Positions 21,247 through 29,024 of a stretch of 64,000 nucleotides of DNA are shown in pieces. Position 1 is the stretch's first letter; each line of letters starts with the position of its first letter. A program made the translations under genes and the position numbers. Source of the stretch: an uncultured Sphingomonadales bacterium (GTDB lineage: Bacteria > Pseudomonadota > Alphaproteobacteria > Sphingomonadales > Sphingomonadaceae); contig CAIMDB010000001.1 of the NCBI GenBank assembly GCA_903839675.1, positions 101,690 through 165,689 of the forward strand. The letters are read 5' to 3'. The notes under the pieces were generated by a model. It was not told the DNA's origin, did not search any database, and saw only the letters and a program-made list of their open reading frames with translations.

Positions 21247-21654
21247 CTATCTCGGGTGCCGCGCAGCGAGCGCGATGCCGGCGAGATTTTGTGCGCGTTT
21301 AATCCAGCGCACACGGCCAACGCGCCCGTCTTGCGCCAAGGTGAGGAGCGCAGTGGCGTGATCATTCCGCGCCTGTCCGGTGCGCAGCGCGGTGTTGGCC
21401 TTGGTGATCACCTCCACCGCATCGCCGATCAACTCGACGTCGGTCAGCGCCAAGGACTGCGCCACCTCCACCGCGCAGAGCAGCGCGCGCCATTCCGCAT
21501 CGCTGTTAGTGCCTTCGCCCAGATCATCGAACAGATAGGTCTGCCCCCGCACCACAACGGCGGCCTCAATGCGCCCGGGGTTGGGGCGGCATCCGCCATC
21601 GAAGAAGACTTTTACCCGGCGGGCGGGGGTGGGGGCGGTCTTGGCTGCGGTCAT
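21247..21654 (-). CDS. RNase H-like domain protein
   Basis: 135 residues with an RNase HI fold pattern: VFFDGGCRPNPG holds the first Asp, EWRALLCAVEVAQ the Glu, and ELIGDAVEV the second Asp. The C-terminal motif, normally NxxxD, reads NLAGIALAA, so the fourth acidic residue appears missing; activity is uncertain. The GNAT gene lies upstream and its stop overlaps this ATG (21651-21654). A true rnhA copy is probably elsewhere. Confidence 0.85.
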   Translation of the reverse strand: MTAAKTAPTPARRVKVFFDGGCRPNPGRIEAAVVVRGQTYLFDDLGEGTNSDAEWRALLCAVEVAQSLALTDVELIGDAVEVITKANTALRTGQARNDHATALLTLAQDGRVGRVRWIKRAQNLAGIALAARHPR

Positions 21655-22172
21655 GCGGTCGGGCGATACCGCATGGCGACGTCACAGCGGTCATAGCGCG
21701 CGCCAAAGTCTGCCATGATCTGCGCATCATGGGCAAAGCCCAGCTTTTCATACAAATGGATCGCGGCTTCACATTTGTGGCTGGTGAGGAGATAGAGCGT
21801 CTCCGCCCCCATGGTCTCGGCGCGCGCGATGACGGCCTCAAGCAGAAACTCCCCCGCTTTCAGGCCACGTGCCGTCTCCCGCACGCCCATCTTGGTCAAC
21901 TCGAAACGCGCAGGTCCTGTCTTCTGCAAGGCACAGGCACCAACGACACCGCGCCCTTCGGCTTCGACGAACAGGATCGCCCCGCCCGGGTCAAGGATCT
22001 TCGCGCGCGGATTTTCCAGCACCTCCCGGTCGGTCGCCTCCAGCACGAACATCGACGTGATCCATTCGGCATTGATGTCATGAAAGTCGCGGGCGAGATC
22101 GTCGTGGAACTCGACGAGGCGCAGTGCGGGGGTGTCTGGTTGGGTGGAGAGATCAGGAACCGTGTCAGGCAT
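21651..22172 (-). CDS. GNAT family N-acetyltransferase
   Basis: 173 residues from ATG 22172; an open frame upstream has only a TTG start at 22205. The acetyl-CoA-binding motif A is degenerate but visible in LTKMGVRETARGLKAGEFLLEAVIARAE, followed by LYLLTSHKCEAAIHLYEKLGF, the classic GNAT C-terminal motif B. Substrate unknown. Overlaps the RNase H-like gene by four bases, so the two are co-translated. Confidence 0.9.
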   Translation of the reverse strand: MPDTVPDLSTQPDTPALRLVEFHDDLARDFHDINAEWITSMFVLEATDREVLENPRAKILDPGGAILFVEAEGRGVVGACALQKTGPARFELTKMGVRETARGLKAGEFLLEAVIARAETMGAETLYLLTSHKCEAAIHLYEKLGFAHDAQIMADFGARYDRCDVAMRYRPTA

Positions 22173-22205
22173 AAGGGCGTCCGTTAGAGGGGCGGGAAGG
22201 GGCAA

Positions 22206-22479
22206 AATCGTAGGATAGTCCGCGCCCGCCCCGAATCCCCAGAAATCCGTCCGCCCCGCTTTTTGGAAGGTGCGGAAGTGGAGGAAGTTGAGGGTACGTC
22301 CCCCTCATTATGGACCCCTGCTGTAGGAAAGACAGAACTTCCAAGAGCAAAGCCGGATCATGCGGGCGTCCATGGGCAAGGCTCTGGCATAAAGTGTTGG
22401 CTGTAGGACAGCGGAAAATGGGGTGGGGTGATGGGGGAGGTGGTGGTCGGTGGCATGCGCTTGCAACTTCGAAGGGTAT
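22206..22479. other. Intergenic stretch, no gene seen
   Basis: Short frames here have no family resemblance and no convincing ribosome site. The stretch leads into the repeat-rich island that begins at about 22480. Confidence 0.5.
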
Positions 22480-22665
22480 TTAGGGGGTTACGCACCTGTC
22501 ACCGTAACTGCATATCTCGACACCGTTCCGTTCAGCAGCTTGGGCAAGGAGATCGAGATACAGCGCATAATCGCCGTCTTCGAAAAACGTCCGCTCACGC
22601 CGGTTACCACGTTGTGTCACGTGGTGCGGAATACCCGGCAGAACCATGCGAGGAAGGCGAGCCAT
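22480..22665 (-). pseudogene. Truncated REP-associated tyrosine transposase (RAYT, IS200-like)
   Basis: The first about 48 residues are typical of this family: MARLPRMVLPGIPHHVTQRG, then RRERTFFEDGDYALYLDLL and AAERNGVEI. Full-length members continue with a YCLMxNHVHL histidine motif and a catalytic Tyr; here the frame instead runs into a REP-like sequence and stops after 61 residues. So it is an N-terminal fragment, unable to act as a transposase, joined to a copy of the repeat such enzymes mobilise. Confidence 0.8.
22483..22509 (+). repeat. REP-like sequence, left copy
   Basis: GGGGGTTACGCACCTGTCAC followed by CGTAACT. Matches, in inverted orientation, the sequence at 24049-24077, and partly the one at 22703-22735. 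It overlaps the broken end of the transposase fragment. Confidence 0.7.
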
Positions 22666-22702
22666 TAGAATAAGCTATTAAAGTAGGGCATTGAGTCAAT
22701 TT

Positions 22703-22735
22703 AGGGGTTTTTGACTCCTGTCACCGTAATTCCAG
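22703..22735 (+). repeat. REP-like sequence, middle copy
   Basis: AGGGGTTTTTGACTCCTGTC then ACCGTAATTCC, the same orientation as the left copy. It lies just upstream of the transposase fragment start, so that fragment is flanked on both sides. Confidence 0.65.
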
Positions 22736-22917
22736 TGGGGTTGCGCGCTACTTCCCCCTCTCAACTGCGCCTAAGCGCCTTTGGCGCCAAGGCTTGTATC
22801 TCTCCCCTAAAGGAGGAGAGAGCTTTTAGGAAAATTCCGGCAAAGCCGGGGACACAATATTAATTAGAATTACGGCAAATGGTGCGACAACCTCCAAATG
22901 CCCCACCCCCAACACAT

Positions 22918-23048
22918 CCGTTTCACGCAAAGACCGCAAAGGTTTTTAAGAGGGCATCTTAAAACGCAAGCGTCCCGTCCGCCCGCAAACCTCTTAAGAA
23001 TCTTTGCGCATTGACGCTTCGCGTCGCCTGCGGCCTTGCGTGAAACGG
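22918..23048. repeat. 131-bp inverted-repeat element
   Basis: Ends are perfect 13-base inverted repeats, CCGTTTCACGCAA and TTGCGTGAAACGG. Further in, TTTTTAAGAGG faces CCTCTTAAGAA. A CGCAAAGACCGCAAAGG core resembles the TTCGCGCAGAGACGCAGAGG sequence at 63781-63800, so this is probably a dispersed non-coding repeat. It ends 9 bases from the protease gene's stop codon. The remaining bases between 22736 and 22917 hold small GC hairpins and no gene. Confidence 0.65.
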
Positions 23049-23057
23049 AAGTGGATT

Positions 23058-23846
23058 CTAGCCTTTGAAAAAGCTATGATAGGGCAACATGAGTTGGACT
23101 TTGGTGCCGTTGATTTCCTTGATCGCTCCACTCCAGACGCCTTGATAAAGAGCCTTTAGATCCCGACGATCGACATCAGTTAATGTGCTATCCGCACCGT
23201 AGTTCATAATCGAAAAGCGGCTGTCTGTGCCAAACAATTCTGAGGGCCACGACCCCTCGGCAACATTGGCAAACCAGTGCCGCAGTCCGAAAACATGCCC
23301 AAATTCATGCTGCAACGTTTCGATCTGCTCGATGCGCGGTTGTTGAAACATCGTCGGATAAAGGACCAGTTCATGGCGGCCCGCGTCGGGGAAGAATGCG
23401 CTGGCCAGCACACAGCCGCTACGATCGCAATCCGCATTCGCACGCACGACCACTTCAAAATCCCACAAATCGCGCTGCTCGCTAAATTTGACGGGAATGG
23501 AATCCTGCCATCCGTCTAGCGCCTCGCCCATCAATTTGCGAATTTCGGCCTTGGCCGCTTCGGGATTTCTATAAATTGCCAGCGATTGTTCCTGAAACCG
23601 CCACCGCAAAGTTACGTCAGGTGCCCACAGCGGTACAAAGCCCAAATGGCTGTCGACGCGCAGTTCCTGTTCGGATTTTCCAGACGGTGTCGCATGGCCG
23701 AGACTATCTGTCCGGCATGGGTGCGAATGGCCTTTTTTGTCGGCACCAATCTTATGTACGAATTCGCCTAGCACATCAGCAATTTGCTGCTCGCTTGCAA
23801 CTTCAAAGGGATTTGCAACATCTGCCAATTCAAAAGCACTAGTCAT
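23058..23846 (-). CDS. Matrixin-like (M10/metzincin) zinc metalloprotease
   Basis: 262 residues from ATG 23846, chosen for the GGAGG site 7 bases upstream and the natural N-terminus MTSAFELADVANPFEV; upstream in-frame starts lack one. The zinc motif HEFGHVFGLRH supplies three His ligands, and SIMNYG is the Met-turn. About 80 residues before the motif, RWRFQE and AEIRKLMGEALDGWQDSIPVKF match the matrixin fold. No signal peptide or propeptide cysteine switch is visible, so it may be intracellular or exported another way. Codon use looks less GC-biased than neighbours, and the gene sits between inverted REP-like repeats. Confidence 0.82.
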   Translation of the reverse strand: MTSAFELADVANPFEVASEQQIADVLGEFVHKIGADKKGHSHPCRTDSLGHATPSGKSEQELRVDSHLGFVPLWAPDVTLRWRFQEQSLAIYRNPEAAKAEIRKLMGEALDGWQDSIPVKFSEQRDLWDFEVVVRANADCDRSGCVLASAFFPDAGRHELVLYPTMFQQPRIEQIETLQHEFGHVFGLRHWFANVAEGSWPSELFGTDSRFSIMNYGADSTLTDVDRRDLKALYQGVWSGAIKEINGTKVQLMLPYHSFFKG

Positions 23847-24035
23847 CACGGTTCCTCCATTAAAACGATGTGAGTCGATATAATGATTGGATCGTAGCTG
23901 CTTTGGTTCGTACAAGGTGTGACGGGCATCACGCCGGATTGCTGCAACAAAGGCAACCCAAAAAGCGCATCAGAAAAACTCGAGGCTATAACTATATCTA
24001 TTTCGTGGCCACCAACTCGCTCCTGATCGACGTTT

Positions 24036-24077
24036 GAATTACGGTGCAGAATTACGGTGACAGGTGCGTAAACCCCC
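24036..24077 (-). repeat. REP-like sequence, right inverted copy with tandem half
   Basis: GAATTACGGTG occurs twice (24036 and 24049), the second continuing ACAGGTGCGTAAACCCCC. That unit is the reverse complement of the left copy at 22483-22509. The 23847-24035 stretch between it and the protease gene holds no other gene. Confidence 0.7.
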
Positions 24078-24165
24078 AAATCCGACCATGTTCTTCACCT
24101 CTTCCATAGCTTATCGCCCCGATCCTATCGCCAATCCCACCGCAGTAAAGTGGCCCTCCTCCCAC

Positions 24166-24846
24166 TCACCCCTCCGGAAACAGCACCTCCGCATCCCCCG
24201 CCTGCCAGACCGGCCACCGCACCATGATCGCGGCGAACATCGGTGAGGCCAGAAACGCGGCCAGCCATCTCTGCACCGCAGGCAGTGGGAGCGCATCGAA
24301 CCACGCCCGATCCGTTTCCGCAAACTGGCGGACGAAGGGCGCGAGCGCGGCGTCGGTCATCGTCCAGTGGGTGCCGCACAGAAAGGGGGAGGCGGTCAGC
24401 CGGGCCTCCAGCATCTCCAGATGCGCCACACCTGCCGCGCGGTGGGCCAACGGGTCGACATCATAGCGGTGGGGGTATTTGTAACGGTCGAGGTGATGTT
24501 TGAACGGGCCATCATTGGCCGCGATCAGCGCGGCGTCCACGCCGTCCAGCCACTGGTCGGGGTCCGCCTGTGTGAGCGCCCAGCGCATGATGTCTAGGCT
24601 TTCGTCGATCACCCTGCCGCCAATTACTGGGCCGCCAATGACTGGGCCGCCAATGACTGGGCCGTCGGGCAGCACCAGCACTGGCACCGTGCCCTTGGGG
24701 GAGGCGTCGAGCAGGTCCTGCGGTTTGGCGGAGAGCTTCACCTCACGCAGGGTGCACACCGTGCCGCTGGCCAGCAAAGCAAGCCGCGCGCGCATCGCAT
24801 AGGGGCAGCGGCGGAAACTGTAGAGGACGGGGTTAGCCGTCGTCAT
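24166..24846 (-). CDS. Glutathione S-transferase N-terminal domain protein with VIGGP repeat insertion
   Basis: 226 residues. The thioredoxin-fold part has FRRCPYAMRARLAL, a Cys14-Pro pair as in glutaredoxin-like GSTs, then KGTVPVLVLPDG. Family members normally pass straight to VIDESLDIMRWAL; here three 15-base units (24617-24661) insert PVIGGPVIGGPVIGGR first. The C-terminal helical domain follows. Function is probably glutathione-linked but the substrate is unknown. Its ATG overlaps nothing on the left, but its end and trhO's position show it is downstream of trhO: trhO stop overlaps this ATG by 4 bases. Confidence 0.88.
   Translation of the reverse strand: MTTANPVLYSFRRCPYAMRARLALLASGTVCTLREVKLSAKPQDLLDASPKGTVPVLVLPDGPVIGGPVIGGPVIGGRVIDESLDIMRWALTQADPDQWLDGVDAALIAANDGPFKHHLDRYKYPHRYDVDPLAHRAAGVAHLEMLEARLTASPFLCGTHWTMTDAALAPFVRQFAETDRAWFDALPLPAVQRWLAAFLASPMFAAIMVRWPVWQAGDAEVLFPEG
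24617..24661 (-). repeat. Three tandem 15-bp in-frame repeats
   Basis: Units CCGCCAATTACTGGG, CCGCCAATGACTGGG and CCGCCAATGACTGGG (plus strand) stand head to tail. They lie inside the GST-like gene and encode VIGGP repeats. The first differs at one base, suggesting recent slippage. Confidence 0.9.
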
Positions 24847-25799
24847 CGGGCATCGTCATCGGGAGGGGCCATCACCGCGCCGATATGCGGCTTGCCCTGC
24901 GCCTCGGCGAGGGCGACCTGATGCTGGCGCTCGCGATATCCGGCGCGCTGCGCGTCGGTGCGCTCGTCATAGCAAGCGGGGCAGCTGACGCCGACTTCAT
25001 AAAGCGATGAGGCGCGGTCCTCCGCATTGATCGGGCGGCGGCAGGCGTGGCACAGCTCCAGCGAGCCAAGCTCCAGCCCGTGCCGCACGGTCACGCGCTG
25101 ATCGAACACGAAGCACTCACCTTCCCACAGCGACTCTTCGGCAGGCACGGTTTCCAGATATTTCAGGATGCCGCCTTGCAGATGATAGACGTCCTCAATT
25201 CCCTCTGCCTTCAGGAAGGCGGTGGATTTCTCGCACCTTATGCCGCCGGTGCAGAACATCGCGACCTTGGGCGGGGTGCCTTTGCCCAACAGCCGCTCCC
25301 GCTCTGCCCTGAACCAGGCGGGGAAATCGCGGAAGGTCTTGGTCTTGGGGTCAATCGCGCGCTGGAAGGTGCCGACGGCGACTTCATAATCGTTCCGCGT
25401 GTCGATGACGATGGTGTCGGGGTCCGCGATCAGCGCGTTCCAATCCTGCGGGGCCACATAATGGCCGACGCGGGCGAGCGGATCGATATCGGGTTGTCCC
25501 ATCGTCACGATTTCGGGCTTCACCTTCGCCTTCATCCGGTGGAAAGGCATTTCGCGGGCGCGGGAGAGTTTATACTCGAACCCGTCACATCCCGGCAGTT
25601 TACCGATGGTGTCGAGGATGAAGGCAATCGCGGCGTCCGTGCCGGCAATCGTCCCGTTAATGCCTTCGCGCGCAATGAGGAGCGTGCCTTTGATGCCGTG
25701 CGCCTTGCACGCATCGGCCAGCGTGGCGCGGATGGCGGGGGCATCTTCAAAGCGCGTAAAGTGGTAAAGTGCGGCAACACAAATGGGCAGATCGGTCAT
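24843..25799 (-). CDS. trhO: tRNA uridine(34) hydroxylase TrhO (rhodanese family)
   Basis: 318 residues. TrhO uses O2 to hydroxylate U34 of some tRNAs to 5-hydroxyuridine. The N-terminal UPF0176 part (YHFTRFEDAPAIRATLADACKAHGIKGTLLIAREGINGTIAG) precedes a rhodanese domain with Cys183 in MFCTGGIRCEKS. A C-terminal zinc-finger-like part has CHACRRP and CPAC. First gene of a two-gene unit with the GST-like gene. Confidence 0.95.
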   Translation of the reverse strand: MTDLPICVAALYHFTRFEDAPAIRATLADACKAHGIKGTLLIAREGINGTIAGTDAAIAFILDTIGKLPGCDGFEYKLSRAREMPFHRMKAKVKPEIVTMGQPDIDPLARVGHYVAPQDWNALIADPDTIVIDTRNDYEVAVGTFQRAIDPKTKTFRDFPAWFRAERERLLGKGTPPKVAMFCTGGIRCEKSTAFLKAEGIEDVYHLQGGILKYLETVPAEESLWEGECFVFDQRVTVRHGLELGSLELCHACRRPINAEDRASSLYEVGVSCPACYDERTDAQRAGYRERQHQVALAEAQGKPHIGAVMAPPDDDAR

Positions 25800-25898
25800 G
25801 GTGTCGCGTTTAGCGGTGCTGCGCGGAGATGTCAGTGTGGAAATGGCGCGGCTTGCTTTGCGCAGGCTCCAAGCTAAAGCGCATCTCCTCCGATTTAT

Positions 25899-25917
25899 GT
25901 TAACGTTTCTGTTAACG
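25899..25917. promoter_or_regulatory. TTAACG direct repeat upstream of mlaA
   Basis: TTAACG-N6-TTAACG with a 12-base period sits 65 bases before the mlaA start. An identical spacing occurs at 16723-16740. The CtrA consensus has an 11-base period, so this is not a good CtrA site. A regulator site is possible but unproven. Confidence 0.25.
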
Positions 25918-25981
25918 CTGGAGCAGGGTTGCTGCCTCTATGCTGCGACACCGCGAAGGTCGCGGCGAAGGGATTTTTTGA

Positions 25982-26857
25982 GTGGGTGTTTCGGGATTTA
26001 CGACGGCATTGATGTTGACGGCCATGCAGGCCAACCCGGAAGCTGTGCCCACCGAGCCCGTCTCTGCGCCGCCTGTCGCGGCATCTGAAGTTCCGACCGT
26101 CGCACCGGCGCCTTTGCCCACACCGCCTTCTCCCGCAACGGGGCCAGTGCCTGAGGACATTGTCGTCACAGCTCAGCCGACGCCGAAGGAAGATCCGCTC
26201 AAGCGCGCAAATGAAGTCAGCTTCGAAGTGGTTGAGGCCGTGGATGAGGCCGTCGTTGCCCCTGTTGCGATGGCGTATAAGGATGGCTTGCCCAACCCGA
26301 TCCGCAAGGGGCTACACAATTTCCTCTTCAACATCGGGGAACCGGTGGTCGCGGTGAACTTCCTGCTCCAGCTCAAGCCCGGCAAGGCGATTGAGACGGT
26401 CGGGCGCTTTGCGATCAACTCCACCATCGGCATCGCGGGGCTGCTTGATGTGGCGAAGAAAAAGCCTTTCCATCTGCCGCACCGCGTCAACGGCTTTGCC
26501 TATACGATGGGCTATTACGGCGTGAAGCAGGGGGCCTATCTCTATCTGCCGCTGATCGGCGCGACGACGGTGCGCGACGTCACGGGGCGGTTGCTGGACC
26601 TCGCCTTCCTGCCGACCTTTGTCGGCGCGCCGTTCAACAACTTTTACTACACGATCCCCTCCGGCGTGATCTACGCGCTGGATGATCGGGTCGCTTTTGA
26701 TGACAAGTGGCAGGAACTGAAGAACAGCGACCGCCCGCCTTATGCGGCGCTGCGCGACTATTATCTGGCCAAGCGTCAGGCGGAGATTGACGAGCTGCGC
26801 GGCAAGAAGCCCTCCGAGCCGACACCCGCCACGCCGGTTACTTCACCGCAAAATTGA
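25982..26857 (+). CDS. mlaA: MlaA/VacJ family outer-membrane lipid-asymmetry protein
   Basis: 291 residues from GTG 25982, with GAAGGGA upstream; ATG 26012 is an alternative. MlaA removes mislocalised phospholipids from the outer leaflet with the Mla pathway. The core NEVSFEVVEAVDEAVVAPVAMAYKDG, NFLFNIGEPVVAVNFLLQ and GRFAINSTIGIAGLLDVA are family hallmarks. The first 25 residues are weakly hydrophobic and there is no lipobox Cys, unlike classic VacJ. The 70 residues before the domain are Pro/Ala-rich. The gene converges with copC, the ends overlapping by 20 bases. Confidence 0.9.
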   Translation: MGVSGFTTALMLTAMQANPEAVPTEPVSAPPVAASEVPTVAPAPLPTPPSPATGPVPEDIVVTAQPTPKEDPLKRANEVSFEVVEAVDEAVVAPVAMAYKDGLPNPIRKGLHNFLFNIGEPVVAVNFLLQLKPGKAIETVGRFAINSTIGIAGLLDVAKKKPFHLPHRVNGFAYTMGYYGVKQGAYLYLPLIGATTVRDVTGRLLDLAFLPTFVGAPFNNFYYTIPSGVIYALDDRVAFDDKWQELKNSDRPPYAALRDYYLAKRQAEIDELRGKKPSEPTPATPVTSPQN

Positions 26858-27215
26858 TCTTGCCGGCGGCAGGCGCGCCGTCGGTTCCGGTCGCTTTCCA
26901 GTTCACGACATAGGTGCCAACCGGCAGCGCTCGGGGCAGCTTTGCCACCAGCGTCTTGCCGTCCGCACTGACGCCCGCGGTAAAGCCGGAGATTTTCATC
27001 GGCGGGTGGTTCTTCATCCCCGGCATGGTCAGCATCACAATGTCCATCGTTGAGGAGCTGGCGATCTTGTCGGAAAAGGTCAGGCTGACCGCCATCGGCT
27101 TGGCCGCGGCCTTGTTGGCGGCAGGTGTGGAGGCGACGAGTTTGACTTGCGCCAAGGCAGGCGAGGCTAGCGCAAGCGCGGCTCCAAAAGCGAGCAAGGA
27201 CAGGGACTTGTTCAT
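26838..27215 (-). CDS. copC: CopC-like periplasmic copper-binding protein
   Basis: 125 residues from ATG 27215, with GGAGG 9 bases upstream and a signal peptide ending SPALAQ. The cupredoxin-like CopC fold is clear: LVASTPAANKA and SLTFSDKI. The Met-rich Cu(I) region LTMPGMKNHPPMKI is kept. The N-terminal His ligand of the Cu(II) site is absent, and the DxH motif near the C-terminus reads TDGAPAAG, so Cu(II) binding by the classic site is unlikely. It diverges from copA, sharing the 102-base intergenic region. Confidence 0.87.
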   Translation of the reverse strand: MNKSLSLLAFGAALALASPALAQVKLVASTPAANKAAAKPMAVSLTFSDKIASSSTMDIVMLTMPGMKNHPPMKISGFTAGVSADGKTLVAKLPRALPVGTYVVNWKATGTDGAPAAGKINFAVK

Positions 27216-27317
27216 GGTGCAGACCTCCAGTGATGCCCCAAAGGGCAAGAGAATTTCGAGACAGACATCGATATAGGGATGTTTTCGCGATAGGCACCCC
27301 TATCTGAACGGAGATTG

Positions 27318-29024
27318 ATGAAAACCATCCCTCTCGACCGCCGCACCGTTCTTCGTGCGGCCAGCGCGTCGGCGTTGTTGCCGCTCTTCCCCGCATGGGC
27401 GCAGAGCGTGTCGCAAGGGCGTGGCACGGGCGTGGGCACCTTGTCGGGCGAAGACATTCGCCTGACGGTCGGGCATTCGAGCTTCACGTCCGGCGGCAAG
27501 ACCGGCCATGCCTACACCGTCAACGGCACGCTGCCCGCGCCGCTCATCCGGCTGAAGGAAGGCCAGAACGTCCGCCTCCATGTGACCAACACGCTCGATG
27601 AGGACACCTCGATCCACTGGCATGGCTTGCTCGTGCCGTTCCAATATGACGGCGTGCCCGGCGTCAGCTTCCCCGGTATCCGCCCGCGCGAAACGTTCAC
27701 CTACGAATTCCCGATCCGGCAGGCGGGGACCTATTGGTATCACAGTCACAGCAACATGCAGGAGGCGATGGGCCAGTTCGGGCCGCTGATCATCGACCCC
27801 GCCGGCGTAGACCCCGTCGCGTACGACCGCGAACATGTGCTGGTCCTGTCGGACTGGAGCTTCATCCACACGCACAAATTGATGACCCGGCTCAAGCAGG
27901 CAGGCGGATATTTCAACCGGCAGAAGCAGACGGTGGGTGGGCTGCTGGCGGGCAAGGACCAGTCGCTGAAGGAGCGGCTGGAATGGGCCCAAATGAACAT
28001 GGACCCGACCGACATTTCGGACGTGACGGCCTCGGTCTATCGCTACCTCATCAACGGGCATGGCACGGAGGAGAACTGGACCGGGCTGTTCAAGGCGGGC
28101 GAGCGCGTCCGGCTGCGCATCATCAATGCGTCGGCGATGACCAACTTCAACGTCCGCATTCCCGGCCTCGCCATGACGGTGGTGCAGGCGGACGGGTGCA
28201 ACATCCGTCCGGTCGAGACCGACGAGTTCCAGATCGCCATTGCCGAAACCTATGATGTGGTCGTCACGCCGACGGAGGACCGCGCTTATGGCGTGATTGC
28301 AGAGGCCATTGACCGCTCCGGCCTATGCCGCGCCACCCTCGCGCCGCGCGCCGGGATGAAGGGTGAGGTGCCGACCTTACGCGAACGTCCGCTTCTCAAT
28401 ATGCGCGACATGGGGATGGACCACTCCATGCCGATGGAGCTGGACCTGTCCAAGCCCGAAGCGCCGATGATGGACCATAGCTCCATGAACATGCGGGACT
28501 TCTCCGTCGCACCACAGGTGAAGAAGAACGCCGGCGTCGCCTCGCTCTCGCCCATGCCCGCTGAACGGATCGGCGATGCACCGACGGGGCTGGAGGATGT
28601 CGGCCACCGCGTGCTGCGCTACACCGACCTGAAGGCGCTGACCCCGCACGACGCCCCCGCGCCGACGCGGACGATCCAGATGCACCTGACCGCCAATATG
28701 GAACGCTATATGTGGTCCTTCGATGGCGAGCGGATGAGCGAGCGGACCGAGCCGGTCATGTTCCGCCACAATGAGCGCGTGCGCATCACCCTCATCAACG
28801 ACACGATGATGCCGCACCCCATCCACGTCCACGGCCATTTCTTTGAACTGGTCACCGGCGCAGACGCGGGCGACCAGCCGATGAAGCACACCGTCAACGT
28901 CCTGCCCGGCGGCAAGCTCTCCATCGACATGACGGCCGATGCGCTCGGCGATTGGGCGATGCACTGCCACATGATGTTCCACATGGACACGGGCATGTTC
29001 CGCATCCTCAAGGTGCGGGCATGA
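27318..29024 (+). CDS. copA: Multicopper oxidase CopA
   Basis: 568 residues from ATG 27318; a TTG one codon earlier is unlikely. The twin-arginine signal is LDRRTVLRAASASALLPL, so it is exported folded to the periplasm. Copper-site motifs in order: HWHGLL, YHSHSNMQ, HPIHVHGHFF and HCHMMFHMDTGM, supplying T1, T2 and T3 ligands. A Met/His-rich insert (DMGMDHSMPMELD and MMDHSSMNMRD) suits Cu(I) binding. Oxidises Cu(I) and supports copper tolerance. Coupled to copB by a 4-base overlap. Confidence 0.96.
   Translation: MKTIPLDRRTVLRAASASALLPLFPAWAQSVSQGRGTGVGTLSGEDIRLTVGHSSFTSGGKTGHAYTVNGTLPAPLIRLKEGQNVRLHVTNTLDEDTSIHWHGLLVPFQYDGVPGVSFPGIRPRETFTYEFPIRQAGTYWYHSHSNMQEAMGQFGPLIIDPAGVDPVAYDREHVLVLSDWSFIHTHKLMTRLKQAGGYFNRQKQTVGGLLAGKDQSLKERLEWAQMNMDPTDISDVTASVYRYLINGHGTEENWTGLFKAGERVRLRIINASAMTNFNVRIPGLAMTVVQADGCNIRPVETDEFQIAIAETYDVVVTPTEDRAYGVIAEAIDRSGLCRATLAPRAGMKGEVPTLRERPLLNMRDMGMDHSMPMELDLSKPEAPMMDHSSMNMRDFSVAPQVKKNAGVASLSPMPAERIGDAPTGLEDVGHRVLRYTDLKALTPHDAPAPTRTIQMHLTANMERYMWSFDGERMSERTEPVMFRHNERVRITLINDTMMPHPIHVHGHFFELVTGADAGDQPMKHTVNVLPGGKLSIDMTADALGDWAMHCHMMFHMDTGMFRILKVRA

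Noticed and set aside
24617..24661. Tandem repeats as a CRISPR or VNTR array
   Set aside because: No spacers, only three 15-base units within a coding frame; treated as an in-gene expansion.
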